Shown: piece after piece, positions 50,631-60,392 of the stretch | How the letters are laid out: each line of letters begins with the position of its first letter | Numbering within the stretch: the stretch's first letter is position 1 | Assembly (NCBI RefSeq): GCF_004302915.1 | Contig: NZ_QQBI01000011.1 | Span: 19,677 to 83,676, forward strand | Reading direction: 5' to 3' | DNA: 64,000 nucleotides | Source: Komagataeibacter xylinus | Lineage (GTDB): Bacteria; Pseudomonadota; Alphaproteobacteria; Acetobacterales; Acetobacteraceae | The notes under the pieces: generated by a model | Database searches by the model: none | Seen by the model: the letters and a program-made list of their open reading frames with translations, nothing else | What the model was told of the DNA's origin: nothing | Program-made: the position numbers and the translations under genes

Positions 50631-51032
50631 ACACCAAATCGCAGGTCACGTGGGTTCCGGACTGCGGCGACATTGTCTGGTTGGAATTTGATCCCTCAGC
50701 CGGGGCGGAAACGGGCTGTGCATCGGCCTGCGGTGCTTCTCAGCCCTGCAAGTTATAATGCCAAAGCGGGGATGACGCTTTGCTGCCCCATGACCACTAA
50801 AATCAAAGGCTATTCGTTTGAAGTAGCCGTAGTAGTAAAACCCGCCAGTGTGGTCCTCTCTGATCAGGTGAGAAGTCTGGACTGGCGGATGCGGAACGCG
50901 AAGCTCAAAGGAAAGGTCTCGGCAAAGGAAATTGAGGCAGTTCGTCAGCATGCCAGATTACTGGCTGGCCGAGGAAAACAGGGAAGCCCGAACATTTCAA
51001 TGTATTCAAACATGTCCTGCCGGACTTCTTAA
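50627..51032 (+). pseudogene. mazF: MazF-like toxin, frameshifted
   Basis: From GTG at 50627 the frame encodes (M)NTKSQVTWVPDCGDIVWLEF-DPSAG, a typical MazF start, then is lost. The correct continuation (RKRAVHRPAVLLSPASYNAK ... CCPMTTKIKGYSFEV ... DWRMRNAKLKG) lies in the next frame. Removing one G from the GGGG run at 50702-50705 restores the whole protein. It is a one-base insertion, a sequencing error, or rarely a slippage site. MazF would be an mRNA interferase. Confidence 0.75.
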
Positions 51033-51383
51033 TATGTGTTGTAGGTTCGACGCTGCATGCGCTTGTCTGATGAGCGATCAACCACGTTCTACGCCGACAT
51101 ACAGGGCAACGTTGGCCTCTGCGCCAGAAAACGGAAACATGAGATGTGCAGCACAGCCGAACAGGGTCACGTTCGGTTGCGGCTGCCAGCACATTCCTGG
51201 CGGTAGGTTGCTATACGTTAGCAATGGCACCGGGCTGTGGTCGGGTTTTGTACTCTAATTGGGCAGGGGTGTGAAATCACCTGTTTCAGTCTGGGTGCGG
51301 GGTGAGTCTGGAGCCTTATCCTGACGCCGATGAGCGTTCAAAACGCCGGGTACCGGCTAGACGAGCCATCAGCCCGCATATGA
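51033..51383. other. Non-coding region between mazF and the IS remnant
   Basis: No supported gene in 351 bases. It may contain the worn 5' part of the neighbouring IS5-family element, whose N-terminal coding part is not recognisable here. Confidence 0.35.
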
Positions 51384-52064
51384 GTGCGGCTGCACAACGC
51401 GGGCCTATGTATGATACCGGTGATCGGGTTGAAAAAGGCAGAGCTGGGTACCGAGGGCACGACAGCATCATGTCCGTCCGTAGCAAGGAACTTTAACAGA
51501 TGCTCAAATCCGAGATACGAGCCTAGCCAGCTGTGGCAGAGCAGCACAAGTGGGCAAGACGCCACGCCTTCGGTGGGTGTTATTGACAGCCAGTCGGTTA
51601 AAACCGCTACAACAGCGGCCGCTGTGGTTATGACGCGAGCAAAAAAAATCAAGGGTCGCGAGCGGCATATCTCGACCGACACGCTGTGTCATGTCGTGGC
51701 AGCTGTCGTGCATCCCGCCGACATTCAGGATCATAACGGTGCGCCGCCGGCAGCAAGCAAAATACGCTCATTGTTCGCTTGGCTGCGCCATCTGATTGGT
51801 GAGGGTGGATATGCTGGCGAGAAGTTGCGTGGTGTGCTGGTCGAACGTGGCCGACGGACGATCGAGATCGTCAAGCGCAGCGATCGGGCTGAAGGCTTCA
51901 TCATCATGCCGAAACGCTGGATCGTGGAGCGTCGCTTCGTATGACTCGGACGCTGCCGCCGTTTCACGAAACATGTCGAGGCACCAATCTCGTTATCCTG
52001 TGCACAGTTGATGATTGTCCATATCTGCAGCGTGCTGAGACAAATCAATCAAACCGCTTTCTAA
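51384..52064 (+). pseudogene. IS5-family transposase remnant (copy 1)
   Basis: The frame contains PSVGVIDSQSVKT, KKIKGRERHISTDTLCHVV, HPADIQDHNGAPPA, LIGEGGYAGEKL and EIVKRSDRAEGFIIMPKRW, which are the DDE-type catalytic core of IS5-family transposases (DSQSVK holds the first Asp; GEGGYAG corresponds to the second Asp position, here Glu for Asp). A TGA at 51942-51944 interrupts the conserved FAWLGRC block (TGG to TGA, read as FV-stop-LGRC), after which the frame continues to TAA at 52062-52064. The N-terminal half is missing. The element is dead. AGGCTCT-aac-AGAGCCT follows at about 52068-52085 and may mark its end. Confidence 0.8.
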
Positions 52065-52121
52065 TTCAGGCTCTAACAGAGCCTTAAATTCACATATGAA
52101 ATTATCGCTTACTCTAAATAT

Positions 52122-52140
52122 AGAAATGATAATCATTTTC
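52122..52140. promoter_or_regulatory. Fur-box-like site before the metal efflux operon
   Basis: AGAAATGATAATCATTTTC matches the 19-base Fur consensus (GATAATGATAATCATTATC) at 15 positions and is itself nearly palindromic. It lies in an AT-rich stretch 95 bases before the first gene of the RND operon. A Fur/Mur/Zur-family repressor is the likely binder. Confidence 0.6.
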
Positions 52141-52235
52141 ATAATATAAATTTTCTTTTGTAGACCGGATGTTCAGGTTCACGTCAGGTTTCTCTGTTAC
52201 CGTCAGAAAGTCGTCGTCGTGATGGCAGGAACTTT

Positions 52236-52739
52236 ATGTACGCCGGGGAACAGACGCTTATTATGCAAAGGATAGTGCGGGATAGTCTGTATGCAGCCTG
52301 TATTTTCTTCCTAGGGGTGTCGGCCGCTTGGGCGGATGATGGGACAGAGGGCATATGTATGACGGTCCGGCATGGTATACGTTTGCATGTAGATGGCATG
52401 TATGGGGGTTATCCCCATTCCGTACTGCGTGACGCCGTGCTGCAGGGCGTGGCGTGCCCCTCTGATGAAGCTGAACGGCATGTCTTCGGTCTCATTGCCG
52501 ACCCGCCGCCACACCTGCGTATTTCCGTTACGAGGCCCATGGGGCAGGGGCAGCAGGGGGCGATTTCGGCCCGGCTGTTCTCGCAGGGGCATTTTGTCAT
52601 CGGGGAACGCATGTCCCTTTCGCCCCTGGCGCGTTCGCAGTCCCCGTTTTCGGTCACGTCCGAGATCAATCTGCTGATGGCGCGACTGTGGAGCGATTTG
52701 GCCGAACGGATCAGCCATGGTGGTCGCGCCATTCCATGA
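52236..52739 (+). CDS. Small periplasmic protein heading the metal efflux operon
   Basis: A 167-aa exported protein. ATG at 52236 has AGGA 5 nt upstream. Signal peptide: a longer n-region, then IVRDSLYAACIFFLGVSAAWA. The mature protein contains two Cys (GICMTVRHG, VACPSDEAERHVFG) that could pair, and no metal motif I recognise. It is the first gene of the RND operon, the place held by small accessory or regulatory proteins (CzcI- or CusF-like) in other systems. Family not recognised. Confidence 0.65.
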   Translation: MYAGEQTLIMQRIVRDSLYAACIFFLGVSAAWADDGTEGICMTVRHGIRLHVDGMYGGYPHSVLRDAVLQGVACPSDEAERHVFGLIADPPPHLRISVTRPMGQGQQGAISARLFSQGHFVIGERMSLSPLARSQSPFSVTSEINLLMARLWSDLAERISHGGRAIP

Positions 52740-52750
52740 TGGCCTGAAGC

Positions 52751-53998
52751 ATGAACCGCGCCATCCCCCCCATCGTGTCGATCGCCATGGCCTGTGCCCT
52801 GCCATGGATGGCCCTGGCCCAGGACGCCCGCCCTGGCCCATCCTTCCATGAAGCCGTCGGCATGGCCTGGGCGATCGATCCCGTCCGCACCGAACTTCAG
52901 GTCGGCCATCATTCCGCCCGCGCCCGCGCCAGCGCTGCCGGGTCATGGTTTGCCGGCGGCCCGACCCTGTCGGGTGAATACATGGATGACCACATGCTGG
53001 GCAGTAACGAAGGCTATACAACCTATCAGGGCGGCGTGTCGGTGCCGCTATGGCTGCCGGGGCAGGGCAGCGCCACGAAACAGGTCGCCAGCGCGGAAGC
53101 CGCGTCGATTGATGAACAGCTCAATGTCGAACACATGGCACTGTCCATCCGGGTGCTTGATGCAGGCGCCGCCGCCCTGATCGCCCGCAGCCGGGTGGAT
53201 GTGGCCCGCACCCTGTATGATGCGACCGCGCGCATGGCCGCCAGCGCCACGCGCGCGGTGCAGGGGGGCGAACTGGCCGCGACCGACGGGCAGGTGGCGC
53301 AGGCGGCGATGGAGAACGCGCGCGATGAACTGGCCCTGGCACAGGAGGAAGCGCAGAACGCGACTACGGCCCTGGAGGTGCTGCTGGGGCGCCCGGTTGT
53401 GCCTGACCTGAGCCGTTATGGTGGCGGCGACGTGACGCAGGCCCGTTTTGTCAGCCCGCGCGACATGGAAGACAACGATCCCCGCATAAAGGTCGCGCAC
53501 CGCAATGTGGAAGCCGCCGAAGCGAACATGAAACTGGCGCGCCGTTCGTTCATGCCCAACCCGGAAATCGGCGTGGACGCCATTCATGAAAAGCAGTACG
53601 GCAGCCCGTGGGATGATCGTGTGGGCGTGAATTTCAGCATCCCCCTGCCCAGCGAGGTCCGTAACACGCCCATCATGTCCGAAGCCCGCAACCGCCTGGC
53701 CACGGCCACCAGTCAGGAAACGCAGGCGCGGCGCATGGTGCATCTGGAAATGATGCGCGTGCGTGAACGCCTGATCGCGGCCACCACGGCACGACAGGCT
53801 ACCCGCAGTGCCGCAGAGAATATGGAAAAGCGGGCCCAGGCGCAGGAACGGGCCTGGCGGGTAGGCGAAGCCGGTGTGGATACGGCGCTTGCCGCCCGGC
53901 AGGCGGCCGCCAATACCCGACTGGCCAGTGCCCGGGCTGAGGTGGAATGGCATGTCGCCAGCATCCGCATGCTGATTGCAACAGGTGTTGTGCCATGA
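52751..53998 (+). CDS. czcC: Outer-membrane channel of the RND efflux pump (CzcC/TolC family)
   Basis: A 415-aa protein with signal peptide MNRAIPPIVSIAMACALPWMALA and the TolC-family layout: two repeats of long helices (about residues 95-215 and 300-415) around short beta strands (QGGVSVPLWLPGQG, DDRVGVNFSIPLPSE). Length matches CzcC (about 417 aa). It forms the trimeric duct through the outer membrane. It is followed by the fusion protein and pump genes with a 4-nt overlap. GC-rich codon use differs from the transfer genes. Confidence 0.85.
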   Translation: MNRAIPPIVSIAMACALPWMALAQDARPGPSFHEAVGMAWAIDPVRTELQVGHHSARARASAAGSWFAGGPTLSGEYMDDHMLGSNEGYTTYQGGVSVPLWLPGQGSATKQVASAEAASIDEQLNVEHMALSIRVLDAGAAALIARSRVDVARTLYDATARMAASATRAVQGGELAATDGQVAQAAMENARDELALAQEEAQNATTALEVLLGRPVVPDLSRYGGGDVTQARFVSPRDMEDNDPRIKVAHRNVEAAEANMKLARRSFMPNPEIGVDAIHEKQYGSPWDDRVGVNFSIPLPSEVRNTPIMSEARNRLATATSQETQARRMVHLEMMRVRERLIAATTARQATRSAAENMEKRAQAQERAWRVGEAGVDTALAARQAAANTRLASARAEVEWHVASIRMLIATGVVP

Positions 53999-55146
53999 AG
54001 CGGATTGCCTCCATCCTGTTTCTTCTCGGCCTGCCCGCCCTGCCTGCCCATGCCGGGGAGGGGGCACTGCCCCCGATCGTGAAGCTGGACGGGGCGGCGG
54101 TTGCCAATGAAGGGGTCACCATCGTCACGGCCACGCCGGGTCGTATGGCACCCATGCTGCCGGTCATGAGCCGGGTCATGCCCGATACGACGCAGGTCGT
54201 GCATATCCACCCCGCCGGCAGTGGCAAGGTGCTGGCAGTACTGGTACAGCCCGGCGCATCCGTGCAGCGGGGGCAGGCGCTGGTGCGCTATCAGGATCAT
54301 TCCCTGCATGTTGCGCGCCTGCAGGCGGTTCAGATGCGTGCAGCGCTTGCTGCCGCCATTGCGGCCCGGACCGATGCGGCAGGTGCGGTGCAGCGGGCTA
54401 AGGCCCTGGCTGGCGAGAGCATATCATTGGCCGAACTGCGCCGCAGGCAGGACGTGCTGGCACAGGCGGATGCCACCATGCGCGCACGCCAGGCGGATGT
54501 GGACACGTTGGGCCACCGTTTTGCCGAGGAGTTCAATTCCTCATCGGAGCAGGACAGTCAGGGCGCGGAAGATGAAACCTCAACCCTGATCTCCCCTGTC
54601 AATGGCATGGTGCAGGTGATCGGTACGTCAGTGGCGGGTGATGTGGACCCGAGCATGGATGTGGCCACCGTCGCGGATCTGTCCAGCATATGGCTTGTTT
54701 CCGACATCCCGCCAGACCAGGCGGCACGGATCGCACCAGGCGGCCAGCAGGTAACGCAGACGGCAGACGGCCCGTTTACATCCCGTATCGATACGGTGGA
54801 CGGGATGGCCAGTTCCCTGACCGGGCTGGTCCGGGTCATAAGCCGTGTGTCCAACCCCACTGGCGCGCTGGTGCCCGGTATGGTGCTGGATTCTGCACTG
54901 GCCCAGCGTGACAGCGTGGCGGGTCTTGTCGTGCCGTCCGAAGCCATCCAGCAGATTGACGGGCACAACGTCGTGTTCGTGCGGGTGAACGCGACGGATT
55001 ACCGGCCGGTCGTGGTCGATGTGGCACTGGATGACGGGCGACAGGCAGTGCTGCGTTCCGGCCTGAAAGGGGGCGAGCCGGTGGTGGGTCATGGTAGTTT
55101 TGCCCTGCGTTCCGTCATCGGTCTGGCCGGAATGGATGCAGACTGA
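53995..55146 (+). CDS. czcB: Membrane fusion protein of the RND efflux pump (CzcB type)
   Basis: A 383-aa protein. The ATG at 53995 overlaps the czcC stop (ATGA), so it is preferred over the start at 53947. Signal peptide MKRIASILFLLGLPALPAHA, a biotinyl-lipoyl-like domain (SGKVLAVLVQPGASVQRGQA), a helical hairpin (about residues 105-190) and a beta-barrel part (SPVNGMVQVIGTSVAGDVDP ... IWLVSDIPPDQAARIAPGGQ). It links pump and outer-membrane channel in the periplasm. The stop overlaps the pump gene start. Confidence 0.87.
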   Translation: MKRIASILFLLGLPALPAHAGEGALPPIVKLDGAAVANEGVTIVTATPGRMAPMLPVMSRVMPDTTQVVHIHPAGSGKVLAVLVQPGASVQRGQALVRYQDHSLHVARLQAVQMRAALAAAIAARTDAAGAVQRAKALAGESISLAELRRRQDVLAQADATMRARQADVDTLGHRFAEEFNSSSEQDSQGAEDETSTLISPVNGMVQVIGTSVAGDVDPSMDVATVADLSSIWLVSDIPPDQAARIAPGGQQVTQTADGPFTSRIDTVDGMASSLTGLVRVISRVSNPTGALVPGMVLDSALAQRDSVAGLVVPSEAIQQIDGHNVVFVRVNATDYRPVVVDVALDDGRQAVLRSGLKGGEPVVGHGSFALRSVIGLAGMDAD

Positions 55147-58100
55147 TGGCACATGCCTACCTTGCCACCCTGATCCGCGCGCGCATGCTGGTGCTGGGCG
55201 GTCTTGGCCTGCTGCTGGCCGCGGGCATCATGACTGTCCTGGGCCTGCCGGTGGAAGCGGTGCCGGATATTTCGCCCCGGCAGGTTCTCGTCTCGGTCGT
55301 GGCGCCGGGCCTTGCGACGGAGGAAGTGGAAAAACTCATCACCTTTCCCGTCGAGACCAGCATGACCGGAATCCCCGGCATGACTGACCTGCGTTCCGTA
55401 TCGCGCGGCGGCGTCTCGGTGGTGTATGTGCAGTTTGCCGATGATACCGACATCAACCTGGACCGCACCCGCGTGAACGAGCGCATACAGCAGGCGCGTT
55501 CAAACATATCCGTGCCCGGCATTACCGTCAGCATGGGGCCGCTGGCCACTGGCATGGGCGAAATCATGCAGTTCCAGATCCGTGGCGCGGGGCGTTCGCT
55601 CATGGAACTCAACCGCATCATGAACTGGACCGTGGTGCCGCAGATGCGTCTTGTACCCGGTGTGGTGGATGTCAACGTCAATGGCGGGGCGGAAGAAACC
55701 TATGAGGTGACGCTGGACCCCGCGCGGCTGATCGGCAGCAACCTTTCGGTAGGCGAGGTCTATCGTGCGGTGGATGCCGGCAACGCGGCATCCGGTGGCG
55801 GATGGATCACGCACCATGCCGAACAGCAGAGCGTGGTCGGACGCGGGCTGGTCGGCAGCCTGGCCGACTTTGGCAACATTGCCGTGCGCACCAACCCCGA
55901 TGGGTCCGCCGTGCGGCTGCGCGATCTTGGCCGCGTGCGCGCAGGCGCGCGCACCCGTCTGGGGGCGGTAACGCGTGACGGGCAGGGCGAGATCGTGATC
56001 GGCGTGGTGATGATGGAAAGCGGGGCCAGTTCCAACGCAACGCTTGCCGCGATCGACCGCGCCCTGCCGGGCATCAGGCAGGCGCTGCCCATGGGTGTCA
56101 CGATCGAACCCTATTACACCCGCGCCACCCTGACCGGGCAGACCATCGCCACCGTGCGTGACAACCTGGTCATGGGCGCCGTGCTGGTGGTGGGGGTGCT
56201 GGTGGTGGTGATCGGGAGCTGGCAGGCCGCCCTTGTCATTGCCTCGGTCATTCCGGTTGCCCTTGTCTGCGCGATGGCGGGCATGCGGCAGTTCGGTATC
56301 TCGGCCAACCTGCTCAGCCTTGGCGCAATCGATTTCGGCATGATTGTCGATGGTTCGCTGGTGGTGATCGAACATGTGCTGTCGCGGCGGGAGGAAGAAC
56401 CGGAAGCGGAATTCATCCCGCTGGTCATCTCGTCCGTGCAGCAGGTCATGCGCCCGGTGGGGTTTGCCATACTGGTCATCATCATGGTCTACCTGCCGAT
56501 CCTGACCCTGCAGGGGATCGAGGGGCACATGTTCCGCCCCATGGCGCAGACGGTCATCATGGCGCTGCTGGCGTCGCTGGCGTACTGCTTCATCTGCGTG
56601 CCCGTTCTGGCCGCCCTTGCGCTGGGGGGCGTGCGGCCTGCGGGTGATACGCGGCTGATTGCCTTCCTGCGCCGGCCCTATACCCATATGGTGACATGGG
56701 GGGAAACCCATCCACGCATCCTGTTTGGCGGTACGCTGGTGGTGCTGGCCCTTTCAGCGGGGCTTGCGATGAGGCTGGGCGGTGAGTTCATTCCCCAGCT
56801 TGATGAAGGGGCGCTGGCGGTCACCACCACGCGGCTGCCCTCGGCCTCGCTCGACACCGTGCTGGCGTCGGTCACGAAGCAGGAACAGATCCTGCGCCGC
56901 TTTCCCGAAGTGCGCTCCGTGGTCAGCAATACCGGCACATCCGCCATTCCGACCGACCCGATGGGCGTGAACGAGACCGACAGCTTCATCTTCCTCAACC
57001 CGCCCTCTACATGGAAGACCGCCCGCACGCAGGCGGGGCTTGTGGCCGCGATGGATGACACCCTGCGGCGCGAACTGCCCGATGCGCTGTATTCGTGGAG
57101 CCAGCCGGTGCAGATGCGCATGGACGACCTGCTGTCTGGCGTGCGCACGCAGATCGCGGTGTCGATCTTTGGCGATGACCTGACCACGCTGGCCGATCTG
57201 GGTGACCGGGTGGTGGCAGCCATGTCGGGGGTGAAGGGAGCGGCAGACGTCGCGGCGGCGGGTGATGGCACCGTACCGCTGATCGTCGCCGATATCGACC
57301 GCACGCAGGCCGCCAGCCGCAATGTGGCGGTGCAGGACATTCTGGATACGGTGGAGGCGGTTGGCGGGCATGTCGGTACAAGGCCGGTCATCGTGAACAA
57401 TGCCATCATCGGCACGCAGGTGCGTCTTGACCCCCGCACTGTTACATCTGCCGCCGCCGTCGCCGCGCTGCAGGTCCGGCGCATGGACGGGCAGGGCAAT
57501 GTCCTGCTGTCACAGGTGGCGCATGTGCATGAAGTCGATGGCCCGCCGCGCATAAGCCGTGACCGGGTCCGCCGGCGCATGGTGGTGCAGGCCAATGTGC
57601 GCGGGCGCGACCTGGCCGGTTACGTGGCCGAAGCGCAGGCCCGTGTGGCGCGGGAGGTGAAACTGCCCGCAGGATATACCATGCAGTGGGACGGGCAGTT
57701 CCGTAACCTGCAATCAGCCACAAGGCGGCTGGAAATCGTGCTGCCCGTTGCCCTTGGCCTGATCTTTGCGCTGCTGGTGGTGGCGTTTGGCGCGGTGCGG
57801 CCCGCGCTGCTGGTGTTCGTCAACCTGCCGGTGGCGGCAACCGGCGGCATCGTGGCGCTGACGCTGCGCGGCATGCCGTTCAGCATTTCGGCGGGGATCG
57901 GCTTCATCGCGCTGTTTGGCGTGGCGATCCTGAATGGCGTGGTGCTGGTCAGTGAGATCGCAGCCCTGCGGGCACGGGGAATGGCCGTGGCACAGGCGGC
58001 CTTTGCGGCCGCGGAATCCCGCTTCCGTCCCGTCATGGCCACAGCCCTTGTCGCCAGCCTTGGCTTTTTTCCCATGGCGTTTTCCGAAAGTGCGGGCGCG

Positions 58101-58220
58101 GAAGTCGAGCGCCCGCTGGCCAGTGTGGTGATCGGCGGGCTGGTCACGTCCACGTTGCTGACCCTGCTTGTGCTGCCATCACTGTATGCCCGGGTCATGC
58201 GGGAAAAGGATCAGGACTGA
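55146..58220 (+). CDS. czcA: Heavy-metal RND efflux pump (CzcA/CusA family)
   Basis: A 1024-aa inner-membrane pump with the HME-RND signature DFGMIVDGSLVVIEHVLSRR near residues 395-414, which includes the proton-relay Asp residues of transmembrane helix 4. Twelve helices in two sets and two large periplasmic loops (about residues 35-335 and 550-865) are visible. Length matches CzcA (about 1040-1060 aa). It exports divalent or monovalent metal ions by proton antiport. The exact metal cannot be told from sequence alone. Confidence 0.9.
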   Translation: MAHAYLATLIRARMLVLGGLGLLLAAGIMTVLGLPVEAVPDISPRQVLVSVVAPGLATEEVEKLITFPVETSMTGIPGMTDLRSVSRGGVSVVYVQFADDTDINLDRTRVNERIQQARSNISVPGITVSMGPLATGMGEIMQFQIRGAGRSLMELNRIMNWTVVPQMRLVPGVVDVNVNGGAEETYEVTLDPARLIGSNLSVGEVYRAVDAGNAASGGGWITHHAEQQSVVGRGLVGSLADFGNIAVRTNPDGSAVRLRDLGRVRAGARTRLGAVTRDGQGEIVIGVVMMESGASSNATLAAIDRALPGIRQALPMGVTIEPYYTRATLTGQTIATVRDNLVMGAVLVVGVLVVVIGSWQAALVIASVIPVALVCAMAGMRQFGISANLLSLGAIDFGMIVDGSLVVIEHVLSRREEEPEAEFIPLVISSVQQVMRPVGFAILVIIMVYLPILTLQGIEGHMFRPMAQTVIMALLASLAYCFICVPVLAALALGGVRPAGDTRLIAFLRRPYTHMVTWGETHPRILFGGTLVVLALSAGLAMRLGGEFIPQLDEGALAVTTTRLPSASLDTVLASVTKQEQILRRFPEVRSVVSNTGTSAIPTDPMGVNETDSFIFLNPPSTWKTARTQAGLVAAMDDTLRRELPDALYSWSQPVQMRMDDLLSGVRTQIAVSIFGDDLTTLADLGDRVVAAMSGVKGAADVAAAGDGTVPLIVADIDRTQAASRNVAVQDILDTVEAVGGHVGTRPVIVNNAIIGTQVRLDPRTVTSAAAVAALQVRRMDGQGNVLLSQVAHVHEVDGPPRISRDRVRRRMVVQANVRGRDLAGYVAEAQARVAREVKLPAGYTMQWDGQFRNLQSATRRLEIVLPVALGLIFALLVVAFGAVRPALLVFVNLPVAATGGIVALTLRGMPFSISAGIGFIALFGVAILNGVVLVSEIAALRARGMAVAQAAFAAAESRFRPVMATALVASLGFFPMAFSESAGAEVERPLASVVIGGLVTSTLLTLLVLPSLYARVMREKDQD

Positions 58221-58891
58221 TGCGTATCCTTATTGTCGAGGATGAATACGATCTGGGTGTGGCGGTGCAGGAGCGCGTGGGTCTGGACGGGCATGCCGTG
58301 GACTGGTTCACGACGCTGGAGGACGCACGCGCGGCCATGGCAACGGTGGATTATGATTTCATACTGCTCGACCTTGGCCTGCCCGATGGAAGCGGGCGCG
58401 ACCTGCTGCGTGAGGTCCGCCGGACATCGTCTGACATCGCCATCCTCATCACCACGGCAGAAGACCAGATCAGTGACCGTATCGCGGGTCTGTCCGAAGG
58501 GGCGGATGATTATATCGTCAAGCCCTATGACCTGAATGAACTCGTGGCCCGCATTGCGGCGGTAGCCCGCCGGTATGCATCGCCGCGCAGGCAGGCGCAC
58601 TGCCGCGTGGGAGAGATTACGATAGACCGGGAGAACCGGTCCGTAACGCGTGATGGCGAGCGGCTGGACCTGACCGCGCGCGAATGGAGCATCATGGAAC
58701 TGCTCTCGCGCAGTCCGGGCCGGATCTATTCGCGCCAGCAGATCGACACGGTCCTTTATGCGCTGGATCGCGAAGTGGACAGCAATACTGTCGAGGTCTT
58801 CATCAGCCGCCTGCGGCGCAAGCTGGGCAATAACGTGATCCGGACCATACGCGGTCGTGGTTACTGCCTGGATGGAAAGAACGGCTCATGA
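58220..58891 (+). CDS. OmpR-type response regulator of the efflux operon
   Basis: A 223-aa response regulator: receiver domain with acidic pocket VEDEYD, phosphorylated Asp D51 (FILLDLGLPDGSG) and Lys in DDYIVKPYD, then an OmpR winged helix (about residues 125-220: LTAREWSIMELLSRSPGRIY, VDSNTVEVFISRLRRKLGN). The start overlaps the czcA stop by one base, so it is co-transcribed with the pump. It should activate the operon in response to metal sensed by the partner kinase. Confidence 0.88.
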   Translation: MRILIVEDEYDLGVAVQERVGLDGHAVDWFTTLEDARAAMATVDYDFILLDLGLPDGSGRDLLREVRRTSSDIAILITTAEDQISDRIAGLSEGADDYIVKPYDLNELVARIAAVARRYASPRRQAHCRVGEITIDRENRSVTRDGERLDLTAREWSIMELLSRSPGRIYSRQQIDTVLYALDREVDSNTVEVFISRLRRKLGNNVIRTIRGRGYCLDGKNGS

Positions 58892-60225
58892 AAAGCTGGA
58901 GCCTGTCCACCCGCATCATCAGCAGCGTACTTATGGTCGTTATTCTGGGGCTGCTGATCCTCAGTATCGCCGTGGGCGGATTTACCCGCTACGAGGTGAC
59001 GGAACGGCTGGATAACTCGCTGCAGGAAGTGGCCGAGCGATTGCAGACGGCGGTGGCCACGCGACTGCACGAACCGGGTGCGGCGTCATCCATCGCCTGG
59101 CTGCCCGAGGCCGGACCGCGCACACTGGCCTATCAGGTCGTGGACGTGAGTGGACATGTCGTGCTGCGTTCCCAGAATGCCCCGCAAACCGCATTTGTCA
59201 GCAACTGGCGGACCGGGTTTGCCAACGTCCCGCATTTTCGCGTTTATGTCGCGTCACCCGTGGCGGAGAAATACCGTGTCCTTGTGGGGGAACCGACCTT
59301 CCACCGGCGCGAGGCCGTCCGGCGCGCGATGCTGATCTCTGTCGTGCCCATGCTGCTTTTCATGCCGGTGATCTGGTGGCTGGTGCGCCTGATCGTGCGG
59401 CGCGCCCTGCGCCCGCTGGACCTGCTGCATGACGAGATGCGCGCACGTGGCAGCGGCAACCTTCAGCCCATTCCCCCCCTTGATCTCCCTGACGAACTAG
59501 TCTCCATCCAGCGCTCGATCAATACGCTGTTGGCGCGGTTGGAGGCAGCGCTCTCTACCGAGCGCGCCTTTGCCGCAAGCGCTGCGCATGAACTGCGTAA
59601 CCCGCTTGGAGCCCTTCTGGCGCAGGTACAGATGCTGGGCCGACTGATGCCGGCGGGTTCGGATACGGGCCGGCGGGTGGAGGTCATTGCCGACCGGACC
59701 CGCAGGCTGGGCCGCACGGTGGAAAAACTGCTGCAGTTTTCCCGCGCCTCGTCCGGCGTCGCTTTCCGGCGCGACCGTTTCGACCTGATGACCGTAGTGC
59801 GTGTCCTTGTCGATGATCTTGGGCATAATCCGTGTGACGGGCAGGGCATTGTCATCGCGCCAGACGGGATTCACCACATATTCGTACATGGTGACATGGA
59901 TGCGACCGGCATCATGTTGCGCAACCTGCTTGAAAACGCCCTGCTGCATGGAGGGCACCATATGCCCGTGCGGGTGGCCGTGCTACCAGATGGTGGAATC
60001 GACATCACCAATGACTGCCCCGCGCTGCCACCCGGCATATTCCAGCGGCTGACTAGCCCATTCGTGCGCGGCGGGACCGGTAATCATGGCAGTGGCCTGG
60101 GTCTCGCCATTGCCAGTAATATCGCTACCCAAATGGACGTTACTCTGCGCTTACGTTCCCCACTTACAGGATCTGCCAGAGGATTTGGTGTGTGTGTCAC
60201 CTTTCCAAACTCGAAGGTAACCTAA
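58888..60225 (+). CDS. Sensor histidine kinase of the efflux operon
   Basis: A 445-aa kinase: transmembrane helix 1 (IISSVLMVVILGLLILSIAV), periplasmic sensor (about residues 35-155), transmembrane helix 2 (MLISVVPMLLFMPVIWWLVR), HAMP-like linker, H-box AASAAHELRNPLGALLAQ with the phospho-His near residue 234, N-box MLRNLLENALLHGG and G-box GNHGSGLGLAIASN. Overlaps the regulator gene by 4 nt. It probably senses periplasmic metal. Confidence 0.88.
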   Translation: MKSWSLSTRIISSVLMVVILGLLILSIAVGGFTRYEVTERLDNSLQEVAERLQTAVATRLHEPGAASSIAWLPEAGPRTLAYQVVDVSGHVVLRSQNAPQTAFVSNWRTGFANVPHFRVYVASPVAEKYRVLVGEPTFHRREAVRRAMLISVVPMLLFMPVIWWLVRLIVRRALRPLDLLHDEMRARGSGNLQPIPPLDLPDELVSIQRSINTLLARLEAALSTERAFAASAAHELRNPLGALLAQVQMLGRLMPAGSDTGRRVEVIADRTRRLGRTVEKLLQFSRASSGVAFRRDRFDLMTVVRVLVDDLGHNPCDGQGIVIAPDGIHHIFVHGDMDATGIMLRNLLENALLHGGHHMPVRVAVLPDGGIDITNDCPALPPGIFQRLTSPFVRGGTGNHGSGLGLAIASNIATQMDVTLRLRSPLTGSARGFGVCVTFPNSKVT

Positions 60226-60392
60226 TTCATGACTGTAGAGGAACAGACGCGCAGGCAACTCCATTTTGCGTACTCTACTCCCCTATGTCACGAATGCCCT
60301 GCGTCACGGTTGCCTGGTAGCAGCCCGTTGGCAATATTCTGAGAGGCTGCTTGGGAAAATCAGTCAACACGTGCCTATGGGTGGTGGGGTTG

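Noticed and set aside
55500..56711. A 403-codon minus-strand frame
   Set aside because: Antisense to the RND pump gene. The product is rich in His, Arg and Asp in the way typical of the reverse frame of GC-rich genes.
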